DNA of 64,000 nucleotides from positions 1 through 64,000 of the forward strand of contig JAKOGI010002779.1 in assembly GCA_029747015.1 (NCBI GenBank). The letters run 5' to 3'. The stretch is from Carnegiea gigantea. Taxonomy: Eukaryota > Streptophyta > Magnoliopsida > Caryophyllales > Cactaceae. Positions 11,861 through 21,034 of this stretch are shown here, piece after piece. A program made the position numbers and the translations under genes. How positions within the stretch are numbered: position 1 is the stretch's first letter; each line of letters starts with the position of its first letter. The notes under the pieces are model-generated. The model had not been told where the DNA came from. It made no database searches and saw only the letters and a list, made by a program, of their open reading frames with translations.

Positions 11861-13226
11861 TGGCTTTACATATATTCATTACTGATGTCGCAGAAAAAAA
11901 AGGAAATAACAGCTGGCTCCTAATCCTAGTTGTCCTTGACACCATTTTGGACAATGGGGCTGTTCGATGCCACAACTGCGGGTGCCTGGATGTATAAAGC
12001 ATAGCCCCTTATCTAAGGGAAAGAGCAAGCTACTTTTGTCCTTTTCGAAACTTTGTTTTCTTACACTCTTTCTAATCTTCTCTAGCTTTTGATGCAAGTT
12101 CATGACAATGACAAGCATATTTGTTCGTAAACAGTAAATGCTTATTTTATTTTATTTTATTTTTGGGGTGAAGTTTGTTTCTTGTATTATGGATACATAT
12201 ACTTATTCAGAGAGTGACCTCCATAACCTATCATAAAGTTGATGGCCGGACGGTTTGTGATTAGATACAAGACACTTTAAGTTTCATAATTCTTTTCTAA
12301 GAATCAATATAAGTTTCTTTATTTGTCATTTGTGCCCTTCCGCCCTATCTCCAAAATGGGTTTTATTTTTCAGATCCATGGCCTCAATTTCCAACTGTGG
12401 TCAATCATCTGCTTAAATATGGCACAAATCTCTTTCAAGCGGTGGGTCGTATTATGGTATTTATCTTTAGACAAGTAGTCTGCAGTGTGCTCATGTTTTC
12501 TTCAACCTGATGACATTAGTTCTCAAATATTCCTTATTGATTCTGCAGGTCTTCACATTATCCTGATTGCTTTGATTAGAATTGCACCCTTCTTCCTTTC
12601 CAGTTCCTCAAGATTATGTGCAACCTGATACTGCTATGTTATGTTCGGTTATGTAGTAAGAATAAGTAGTAGCAGCCCGTTGATTGTTCTTGCATATGCT
12701 GTTTTCCAGGCCGATCCTTTGTTTTCTTTCTCAATTAAAATTCTAGTTATTGTGGCAAAGGTTTTTGACAAGATCTTGAGGGACTTCCTCTGGTCTAGCA
12801 TGTGAGAGGAATTAGGAAAAAAGGATCTTGGTTAGCTGGGTGTGTAAGTCTAGGATAGGAGGGTGGTTTATGTTTTGGTTGTTCTACTTCCAAAAATTTG
12901 TTTCAGTTTAATTAGTATGGAGTTTTTTCCTTGAACCTCACTTGCTTTGCCACATGCTTATTCAGAAGTATGGTCCTCAGCAGAATTAGTGAATTGCTAT
13001 GGCAGGAATTATTTCCTTCTTACCCTTGAATGTTCATTTGACAGCTGCCGCTTCTTTCTTTTTTTCTGTTATCGAGTTATATAGTTAGGTTTAGGTATGA
13101 AGAGTTAGGTCATAAGGAATGGGCTTGGAGTTTGATTCTGTGAGATTCCTGGAAGGGGAATGCTTCCTTATGCGTTATATTTGCTTCTTTCTTCCTCCTT
13201 TCAAGTTTCAAAGCACTCTGAAGCTC

Positions 13227-13258
<32 letters not shown>

Positions 13259-14296
13259 AATGTCTGAAACAGGGAGTTTCATACTTGGTGCAATTTCCAC
13301 TTTTACTGTGATCCTCTTTACAGGGCCATTGAGGGACTAAATGTCTTAGAAGTTCTTAGGTTTTGCCCCCTTTTGTTTGTCATCTTTGTCTTTGTTTTGA
13401 ACTCTCCTGTTGCTAACAGAAGAATCAGAGGTTTGCATCATTTTTTTTGGGGGGGGGGGGTTGTAAATCCTTGTATATTCGCCTTTCTCCTCTCTTCAGT
13501 GTTCATCTTTTCCATTGTCTGCTTTTTGTGGCACATGTTCCACCATGGGTAGCCTTTACTTGGATAATAGGTCTCAATTGGATCAACAAAATTGATGTAG
13601 TGGGTGGTAGCGCGATAAGGCTCTTAATCAACTGTCTGAGTGCGCCTCTCATATGTCATGAAAATATGCATTTTAGGCCTTCATCGTGTATGTTGCAGCT
13701 TTTGAGAAGGTTATTCGGGGATCAAGGTGAATTTTAGGGTTGGCATCCTACTCTTTGAGTCATTTTTAAGATAGTTTTGGGATTGAAAATATTAAACGGA
13801 AGATTCTGTAGACTTTGTTTGCTGTTTGTGGTTGGATGCAAATGTCATTGTGTCCGCCAATCCACTCTAGAATCTTGATTTTCAGATCAGGTAGTGTGCT
13901 TGCTTTCATCTGAGTGTGTGCGAAGCAAGGGATATCTAGTTGCTGGTGTTAAGTGAAATTAGGCATTTTGGTAATTTACATTCCAGCCATAGGCATTCAG
14001 AGTAATTGAACATTTGTGTAATTTATATTGTATAGTTGTCTTAGAAGACCCAGCTACACCAGCCACTGTTCTGTGCTTTCGCTTCTCTGCCTAATAATGT
14101 TGTCACTAATATAAAAAGCTATCTCTTCCTTCAATTTGGTTCAGTTGGGTGGGTTTAGGTGGGTGTTTAGAGGAAGAAATTTTGTAGCTTGCACTTATTA
14201 TTTGTTGGAGGAGCCTCTGTCTGGCCACTTGATTCTTTTCTTGAAGGACTTTTTGATAGCGCCTATTTGTAGAATTAATGCTATTGTTTACTTAAA
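11861..14296. other. No established gene; one exon-like segment and simple repeats
   Basis: An exon-like segment at about 12374-12450 (preceded by TTTTCAG) reads DPWPQFPTVVNHLLKYG followed by TNLFQAVG without a stop, but no family was recognised and no partner exons were confirmed. A (CT)n microsatellite spans 13230-13258 and a poly-T/poly-G tract about 13441-13461. The rest is T-rich and intron-like. Confidence 0.35.
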
Positions 14297-14301
14297 CACT
14301 A
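14297..14301. repeat. Target-site duplication CACTA, left
   Basis: The five bases CACTA directly before the retrotransposon are repeated directly after it at 18564-18568. Confidence 0.9.
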
Positions 14302-15433
14302 TGATGTATCCTCAAGGGGGGGTAGCCAAAGCAAGCCAAATCAGAATGCAAAGAGAACAAACGGATTCAAGCTTCCTTTGTAAACACAAGCTCAAAGTAG
14401 GATAGTTTTGTGAATAGAACCGAAACTAGCACCTCACTTGGATACAGAAACACCACCAAGTTTAGTACTAGGGCCCTTAACAACTCCTTGGATACAGAAA
14501 CACCACCAAAGAGAGGTTAAGACTCTTGCTAGATCACCACCCTACCCGGCCAAAGATAGAGATAAGCTAGAAGAGAGTTTGGGAGTTCAAAGGAGCAAAG
14601 CTCAACTTCAATCTATTTTCTCAACATGATGGCCGGCCAAAGGGCCTTGGGGGGGCTTAAATACAAAGCTTCCTAGTACAAAACATAGGCCCTAGACTAC
14701 CTTACAAGCTAAACTAGGCAAAAACCTGAAAATCAAAACAACACTAAAAACGGTTAGATTAAACCGTGGCTTGACACATCTTCATTGTTGATCTTGAGGC
14801 TTAGGTGTCGACCTTGGGAGCTTGGGAGACCTCAATCAGCAGCTTGGCACTCTAATCAAGTCATTTGCAAGTGGATTAAACCTTGATAAGAGCAAAAAGC
14901 ACCTCAAAAAGAACAATATGCAGCTGCTGCCTTTACCCGGGTAAAAGGGAGTTTCTTCCCTTAATTTGCTGGTTAATAGCTCCACAAGTGTGTAATTTGG
15001 CTGAGTTTTTTTATGGCCACTTGATAATATTTTTAATATGCTTTCAAGCCATAAAAGTTTCAGTCCAAATGGAGGAGCTTTGGGCGTCCAAACAGACCCA
15101 TTTCCAGAACTGGGCAGAACTGAAACAGTTTTGAGCACTTGACTTCAACAGCTGATTTGAGGTAGCAAATGACCTCCAAATGACTTGCAATTGGTCTTAT
15201 TGGAAAGAACACATCTTAAACTTAAAGTTAGGCCTCCTGCATCCCAATCATATCCATTGGAAGGTCATGTAAAAAGGTGAACAAAACCGGGTTTGTTCAC
15301 AGGCCGAAAACAGGATGAAGGCTGAAAATGACTAAGGCAAACTAGGCATGTTTTTTGCACTTTAGCCATTGATTCTGATTGTTTTGGAGCACCTTGAGGG
15401 TAGGTATTCATGGTCATGGATGGATCTCCATCA
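14302..15433 (-). repeat. LTR (3' LTR in element orientation)
   Basis: 1,132 bp, identical in length to the partner LTR at a constant offset of 3,130. Two differences were seen: T at 14745 versus C at 17875, and C at 15305 versus T at 18435. It contains an internal 22-bp duplication (CTTGGATACAGAAACACCAC at about 14437 and 14487). The stop codon of the Gag frame lies inside it. Confidence 0.92.
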
Positions 15434-17148
15434 TCCTCCCCTTGTTGAGGAGAATTTGCCCTCAAATTGTCCTTGAACTCATGGTGTGAGACCTTTAGAA
15501 GTAGCTTTTTAGTGGTGAGGAGTAAGCTCGAATGCTCTTGGTTCCTTTGGGGCTTAATTTTGTGGAGTTGGGATGGGCTTAGGGGGGCAAGGGTGATCTT
15601 CTTTCCATCCTTTGGAAAGGTATAAGTATTCAAATAGCCATCATGCATCACCTTTCGGTCAAACAACCATGGCCTTCCCAACAAAAGATGACATGCATCC
15701 ATGGGGATGATGTCGCACCACAACTCATCTTGGTAACTTTTACCAATGGAAAATGAAATCAAGCACCTCGAATTTACTTGCAATCCTTTACCTTGATTGA
15801 GCCATTGGATGTTGTAAGGATGGGGGTGAGCCGAGGCTTGGAGGTTGAGTTTCTCCACCATGCTAAGTGAGGCCACGTTCGCACAACTACCACCATCAAT
15901 AATCACGGAGCACACTTGGCCATGGACCGTGCATCTTGTGTGAAATAGGTCTTCCCTTTGGTCCTCCTTGTCTCCTTTATGGCTACTCAAGGCTCTCCTT
16001 AACACAAGTAACTCTCCTTCGTCCGCCTCCTCCACGACCTCCTCCATGAAATACACCTCCTTGTCCTCCTCCTCCTTTTCCTCCTTAGTCGCTTCCCATT
16101 CGGCCAAGGAGATGACTCTCCTATTTGGACATTCCGAGGCTATGTGGCCTAGACCTTGACACTTAAAACATCTTTTTGTGTTCAAGGTTGTGGGGTTTGG
16201 ACGGTTTGGAAGGGTTAGGCTCTTTTGAGGAGCTTGGTTCTTTTGTGTGGTGGGAGGGGTTGGGACCGTGGGTTTAGAAGGTGGGGAAGAGCTCCCCTTG
16301 TTGAAGGGTTGGCTCTCGGGAAAGGGTTTGAGAGGTTCTCTTTTGAGGAGCTTGGATTTTCTTTGTTGTTCCACTTTATGGGCTAAGACACACACTTCAT
16401 CAAAGGTAGTATATTGTTGCAATTCTACCACATGAGCATATTTAGGATCTAACCCTCCCAAATACCTCACTATGGTTTGCTCTTCGGGCTCCCTCAAGTC
16501 ACACTTGATCAACAACTTCTCAAACTCCCTAGTATACTCCTCAACACTCATGTTACCTTGGACAAGGTTGTGAAGTTGGGAGTAGTTATCTTGTAGGTAA
16601 GATGGGGGTAAGAAACGGGCTTTAAGTTTGGCTCTCATTTTCTCCCATGTTCGAATCTTTCCCTTTCCTTGCCTAGCTCTTTTGGCACATAAGTTAGACC
16701 ACCAAAGAGAAGCATACTTACGGAGTCTAATGGCAACAAGCTTCACTTTCTTTTCCTCCGGGATCTCCTTGTAGTCAAAAATCCTCTCTACGGTTTGAAG
16801 CCATTCCAAAAACTCGTCGGGGTCAAGCTTCCCTTCGAACTCCGGGATCTCTACCTTGATGTCTCCATAGTGTGAGGTTGCTTTCCTTCCTCTCCTCATT
16901 CTTCCATAGGCCTCTTCTTCACTTGATGAGCTTGAGTGTGTGGCCGCTCTCATTTCTTGCTCGGAATCGGAGGAGTTAGAAGATCGGGAACTCCTAATCT
17001 CCTTGCGCTTTTGCTTCAAGGATTCTCCGAGTTGTCGCTTCAAGTAGTCATTTTGACCTTTGACCTCTTCGTTTTGTTGCCTCAAGGCCTCATAGTTCTT
17101 CATGAGGGCCTCAAACTTCTCTTCCAAGGTCATACTAGTAGTACTCAT
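15265..17148 (-). CDS. Gag with CCHC knuckle and protease-like domain (Gag-only retrotransposon)
   Basis: The open frame reaches up to 17334 (689 residues), but I place the start at the Met at 17148 (MSTTSM), because the upstream part is a Pro/His-rich leader in a low-complexity GGCACGG-type repeat. Counting in the 689-residue frame: a coiled coil at about 69-112; a Ser/Glu-rich linker; the retrotransposon Gag domain at about 155-325 (FEGKLDPDEFLEWLQTVERI, SLWW, EEYTREFEKL, YLGGL); a CCHC knuckle CFKCQGLGHIASEC at 389-402; and a retropepsin-like domain with VIIDGGSCANVAS (478-489) and LLLGRPWLFD (550-559). DGG replaces the classical DSG/DTG, which is common in plant gypsy proteins, so activity is uncertain. 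Translation ends inside the 3' LTR and no polymerase follows. Intact and presumably expressible. Confidence 0.9.
   Translation of the reverse strand: MSTTSMTLEEKFEALMKNYEALRQQNEEVKGQNDYLKRQLGESLKQKRKEIRSSRSSNSSDSEQEMRAATHSSSSSEEEAYGRMRRGRKATSHYGDIKVEIPEFEGKLDPDEFLEWLQTVERIFDYKEIPEEKKVKLVAIRLRKYASLWWSNLCAKRARQGKGKIRTWEKMRAKLKARFLPPSYLQDNYSQLHNLVQGNMSVEEYTREFEKLLIKCDLREPEEQTIVRYLGGLDPKYAHVVELQQYTTFDEVCVLAHKVEQQRKSKLLKREPLKPFPESQPFNKGSSSPPSKPTVPTPPTTQKNQAPQKSLTLPNRPNPTTLNTKRCFKCQGLGHIASECPNRRVISLAEWEATKEEKEEEDKEVYFMEEVVEEADEGELLVLRRALSSHKGDKEDQREDLFHTRCTVHGQVCSVIIDGGSCANVASLSMVEKLNLQASAHPHPYNIQWLNQGKGLQVNSRCLISFSIGKSYQDELWCDIIPMDACHLLLGRPWLFDRKVMHDGYLNTYTFPKDGKKITLAPLSPSQLHKIKPQRNQEHSSLLLTTKKLLLKVSHHEFKDNLRANSPQQGEDDGDPSMTMNTYPQGAPKQSESMAKVQKTCLVCLSHFQPSSCFRPVNKPGFVHLFT
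15434..15443 (-). other. Polypurine tract
   Basis: On the minus strand AAGGGGAGGA lies immediately upstream of the 3' LTR, the expected position of the plus-strand primer for reverse transcription. Confidence 0.75.
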
Positions 17149-17415
17149 GTTGAAATATGATGGAACCTCACGGACAGGATGTGGCACGGGCGTGCTTGGT
17201 GGCACGGTGTGACCGTGCTGAAGTTCTGGATGTGGGTGAAGATGAAATGTGGCTGGGAAAGGCAAGTGGCACGGTCGTGCTTCTTGGCACGAGGGGACCG
17301 TGCTGAGGTTCTGTCCAGTGAAAAATGTGGGCACGGTTTGGTGTTTTTGAGGGGGAATGTGTTTGGGGTGTTTGGAAGGGTGTTGGACAGCAAGCTTAGG
17401 CCTAGGGAAGCCTTA

Positions 17416-17427
17416 GCTCTGATACCA
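17416..17427 (-). other. Primer binding site (initiator tRNA-Met)
   Basis: TGGTATCAGAGC on the minus strand, four bases inside the 5' LTR boundary. This is the usual plant LTR-retrotransposon primer site complementary to the 3' end of initiator tRNA-Met. Confidence 0.9.
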
Positions 17428-17431
17428 AATA

Positions 17432-18563
17432 TGATGTATCCTCAAGGGGGGGTAGCCAAAGCAAGCCAAATCAGAATGCAAAGAGAACAAACGGATTCAA
17501 GCTTCCTTTGTAAACACAAGCTCAAAGTAGGATAGTTTTGTGAATAGAACCGAAACTAGCACCTCACTTGGATACAGAAACACCACCAAGTTTAGTACTA
17601 GGGCCCTTAACAACTCCTTGGATACAGAAACACCACCAAAGAGAGGTTAAGACTCTTGCTAGATCACCACCCTACCCGGCCAAAGATAGAGATAAGCTAG
17701 AAGAGAGTTTGGGAGTTCAAAGGAGCAAAGCTCAACTTCAATCTATTTTCTCAACATGATGGCCGGCCAAAGGGCCTTGGGGGGGCTTAAATACAAAGCT
17801 TCCTAGTACAAAACATAGGCCCTAGACTACCTTACAAGCTAAACTAGGCAAAAACCTGAAAATCAAAACAACACCAAAAACGGTTAGATTAAACCGTGGC
17901 TTGACACATCTTCATTGTTGATCTTGAGGCTTAGGTGTCGACCTTGGGAGCTTGGGAGACCTCAATCAGCAGCTTGGCACTCTAATCAAGTCATTTGCAA
18001 GTGGATTAAACCTTGATAAGAGCAAAAAGCACCTCAAAAAGAACAATATGCAGCTGCTGCCTTTACCCGGGTAAAAGGGAGTTTCTTCCCTTAATTTGCT
18101 GGTTAATAGCTCCACAAGTGTGTAATTTGGCTGAGTTTTTTTATGGCCACTTGATAATATTTTTAATATGCTTTCAAGCCATAAAAGTTTCAGTCCAAAT
18201 GGAGGAGCTTTGGGCGTCCAAACAGACCCATTTCCAGAACTGGGCAGAACTGAAACAGTTTTGAGCACTTGACTTCAACAGCTGATTTGAGGTAGCAAAT
18301 GACCTCCAAATGACTTGCAATTGGTCTTATTGGAAAGAACACATCTTAAACTTAAAGTTAGGCCTCCTGCATCCCAATCATATCCATTGGAAGGTCATGT
18401 AAAAAGGTGAACAAAACCGGGTTTGTTCACAGGCTGAAAACAGGATGAAGGCTGAAAATGACTAAGGCAAACTAGGCATGTTTTTTGCACTTTAGCCATT
18501 GATTCTGATTGTTTTGGAGCACCTTGAGGGTAGGTATTCATGGTCATGGATGGATCTCCATCA
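17432..18563 (-). repeat. LTR (5' LTR in element orientation)
   Basis: 1,132 bp, partner of 14302-15433. In minus orientation it should hold the promoter of the element. It is followed by the right target duplication CACTA at 18564-18568. Confidence 0.92.
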
Positions 18564-18568
18564 CACTA

Positions 18569-18943
18569 TAACATAATCTGCGTATGCGCCTGTCAAGGGA
18601 GGGATTTAGAAGTGAATGCGAATTTTGAGTGCCTTTCTAAAGGTAGAAGGAAAAAGAAAAAAAATGTATAGGTTACAGAAGGTCAAGAGAGCAAGTGATG
18701 CTATCATAGAGCACCGCATAATGGATGGTCTGTGATGGGGGAAGATTTACCTTTCTTCCCTGCTTGATTTATACATATCTCCGTAGTCATAGATGATCCA
18801 TAATCTTTATTGAGGTTATTGCCAAAGGGAAAGCTTCCTATACTGTTTTTCCATACATTTTTTTATATTAAGAATAAATATCATAATGAGAGACCGAACT
18901 CTATACATCTAACACAGAATATAATGCTTCACAAGATGAACAC
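18569..18943. other. Spacer, no gene seen
   Basis: Continuation of the sequence interrupted by the LTR element, running into the 3' end of the LINE remnant. No coding or RNA feature recognised. Confidence 0.5.
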
Positions 18944-20575
18944 TCAGTCTACATAAAAATTCAGCATTTGAGAACAGAATGTAGCAAGTCCTTTTCTTTT
19001 ACAATATATTGCCCTCATATGAATGGTTTGTATGGCATGTCTAATAAGAACACTTGGAGGATGGCTTTGATTCCTGAAAATTCTCGTATTCCTCTCATCC
19101 CAAAACACAATAATGGCTGCAGCAACCATAGCCTTGGCAATGTATTTTTTAGCAGCCTCACAAACTCCCAGTTTGCAATAACCACATCTGCCCATCATCC
19201 CATCTGTAGGGCACTTCAATATCAAGCCACTTACACAGCCCCTCCCCCCCCAAAAGAAAAAAAACTTACCTAGAGCACAAGTAAAAAAAAGATGTACAGT
19301 TAACTCTTCAGATCGACACAAGTAGCAATCATTAGCCATTTGTATTCCAATACGTTCCAGTCTATCACAGGTAGCCGAACAGAACAGCAAGCCAAAGACA
19401 AAAATTATGTCTTGGTGCAGCTAAGGGGACCATAGCATCTTTGATTCATCCCATTCAACGCGTACACTCAACAATCCATAGACTCTCTTAATGCTGTATG
19501 CCTCATCCTATCTAGTCAGAACATGCAGCAGCTTCTCATTGCAACCTGCATGATCTTCCTTATGTAGTAAGCATGCACCCACTGAATCAAAAGCTGTTCT
19601 TGCTGTTTACAGAGAGCCCATAATAGCTTCCCCACAGCAGCAAGGTTCCGAAGGTCTAAATTGAACGACCCTAGCCCCCCCTGCTTCTTAGGTACACAGA
19701 CCTTCTCCCATGCTCCTAAAGCTTTCTTCTTGTTTGTGTTATCTCCAATCCACAAAAAAGATCTGCACTCTGCCTCCATATATTTTATAACTTTCTTAAA
19801 AGTTGAGCCCAATAAGCTTGCATTGAGAACAGAACAGACTTGATTAGTTGAAGCCTCCTACATAAGATAGGATTTATGAGTCCACATCTTAATTATTGAC
19901 AATATGTTGTCAATAAGAGGCTGCCACTGTTGAACAGAAACCCTGTTGTTAGTCAAAGGAATCCCCAAATATCACACAGGTAGTTTACCCTCTAGGATTT
20001 AACAGTCGACATCTTAATTCTTGACAATCAATAAGATGCTGCCACGGTTGAACAGAAACCTTCTTGCTGGTCAAAGGAATCCCCAAATATCTCACAGGTA
20101 GTTTACCCTCGGGGATTCCCACTACTTTCAGTATATCCCTCTTCTCAACCTCAGAAACACCGCCAAAAAATGTCTGACTTTTGAAGATTTGCAGATAACC
20201 CAGAAACTGTGGGAAAAATAGTCATAACACTGCATAAATAGTTGGACAGACCCGAGATCTACCGCAGTGAACATCAAGAAGTCATCTGCAAATACGAGAT
20301 GACACAGCTTAAATTTCTCGCATCTGGGGTGGTAATTAAAATTAGGTTTGTCAGCTAGTTTGCTCAAGGTTCCTCCCAAGTACTCCACCAAGGTAAAAAG
20401 GTAGGGAGACATTGGGTCCCCTTGCCTGCACCCTCAGTTACTTCTTCTAGCCTTGGTACATGCATGCTAGTGTTTGCATCTCCTTCTTTGACCCAACATT
20501 GTCTTGATTTTTGTCTAGCAATCTTCTCCTCAATAACACCCAGTTTTTGTTTAGCATTCATGATCGCCCTTAATT
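18944..20575 (-). pseudogene. L1-like LINE remnant (reverse transcriptase to zf-RVT)
   Basis: On the minus strand, fragments appear in LINE order. A pre-RT linker RQKSRQCWVKEGDANTSMH is at 20561-20450. The RT palm motif HLVFADDFLMF, preceded by MSPYLFTLVEYL, is at 20412-20128. A post-RT segment (FLWIGD, WEKVCVPKKQGGLG) is at 19812-19516. A zinc-binding RVT domain (CYLCRSEELTVHLFFTC) with a WDERNTRIF tail is at 19390-18944. The RT between linker and FADD box is largely deleted and frames shift. A ~110-bp segment is tandemly duplicated (about 19890-19996 and 20012-20121, marked by GTCAAAGGAATCCCCAAATA). Dead copy; the poly-A tail is not clear. Confidence 0.8.
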
Positions 20576-20580
20576 AATTT

Positions 20581-20765
20581 CAGAATCTGACCATGAAAAT
20601 AAAGAGGGAAGAAAGACAAGGAAACTAAGACCTGGTCTCATGGGGGAAAAAAAACCTTTCAAGTTTTTAATGTGTGGACCAAGGGTGAAAGATTTATGTC
20701 TATTGTACAGGGTGGATGCAAATACTATGGGGTAGAACAGAAAATGATGAGGTTGAGCAGCAGGT
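20581..20765 (+). pseudogene. Inverted 5' part of the LINE (endonuclease/RT linker)
   Basis: On the opposite strand to the adjoining LINE body, the translation FNVWTKGERFMSIVQ matches the conserved F-NxWT-xxxF-xxxV stretch that lies between endonuclease and reverse transcriptase in plant L1-like elements. It is preceded, in another frame, by KKPFKF. This is the protein part expected just upstream of the linker at 20561, but in inverted orientation. That is the signature of 5' inversion by twin priming. Frames are broken. Confidence 0.55.
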
Positions 20766-20902
20766 AGTTGAGCTAGACCACAAAATACAGGGAGAGCCAT
20801 TTTTTCAAGATTTGTCATCTGATTGCTGTTAATGCGAATACAAGTGTTCGTTACATAGTCGGGATTTTGCACGTTTGAGTAAAACCCAGAGTGGACATTA
20901 AT

Positions 20903-20975
20903 GGGGCTGTAGCTCAGATGGTAGAGAGCTCGCTTAGCATGCGGGAGGTATGGGGATCGATACCCTGCATCTCCA
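20903..20975 (+). ncRNA. tRNA-Ala(AGC)-like retropseudogene
   Basis: A 73-nt sequence aligns to plant tRNA-Ala with anticodon AGC at 20936-20938 and recognisable A and B boxes. It has an acceptor-stem mismatch at position 5 (C opposite U), a D-stem mismatch (A in place of the terminal C), and G-U pairs in the anticodon and T stems. A ~23-nt tail and an A-rich run (20998-21011) follow. Imperfect 19-bp direct repeats (16/19) lie outside at 20878-20896 and 21016-21034. These features suggest a reverse-transcribed tRNA or short SINE-like insertion, not a working gene. No encoded CCA. Confidence 0.7.
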
Positions 20976-21034
20976 TACGTGAGTTTCACTTGCATTGAAA
21001 AAAAAAAAAAAGGAAAGTATAACCCAGACTGCAC

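Larger units (their letters stand above)
14302..18563 (-). mobile_element. Complete non-autonomous LTR retrotransposon (TR-GAG type, Ty3/gypsy-like)
   Basis: A 4,262-bp element with two 1,132-bp direct LTRs (14302-15433 and 17432-18563), 5'-TG...CA-3' LTR ends and a 5-bp CACTA target duplication. Its coding strand is minus. A primer binding site TGGTATCAGAGC, complementary to initiator tRNA-Met, lies just inside the 5' LTR, and a purine tract AAGGGGAGGA abuts the 3' LTR. The internal ~2 kb holds a single Gag/protease-like reading frame with no reverse transcriptase, RNase H or integrase. It must therefore be mobilised in trans. This is the architecture described in plants as TR-GAG. The two LTRs differ at only two positions that I can find, so it inserted recently. 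Confidence 0.93.

Noticed and set aside
13119..13340. 73-codon frame with a Ser-Leu repeat
   Set aside because: Produced by the CT microsatellite at 13230-13258.
14883..15134. Short frames repeated at 14.4-15.1 and 17.6-18.3 kb
   Set aside because: They repeat only because they lie in the two LTRs; no homology or coding features.
17179..17535. 118-codon plus-strand frame across the LTR boundary
   Set aside because: Opposite strand of the retrotransposon leader and LTR; the real coding frame is on the minus strand.
14302..18563. Possible fully autonomous gypsy element
   Set aside because: The whole internal region was read; after the protease-like domain the frame enters the LTR and no RT, RNase H or integrase motif is present on either strand.
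20903..20975. Functional tRNA-Ala gene
   Set aside because: Mismatches in acceptor and D stems, plus A-tail and flanking repeats, point to a retropseudogene.
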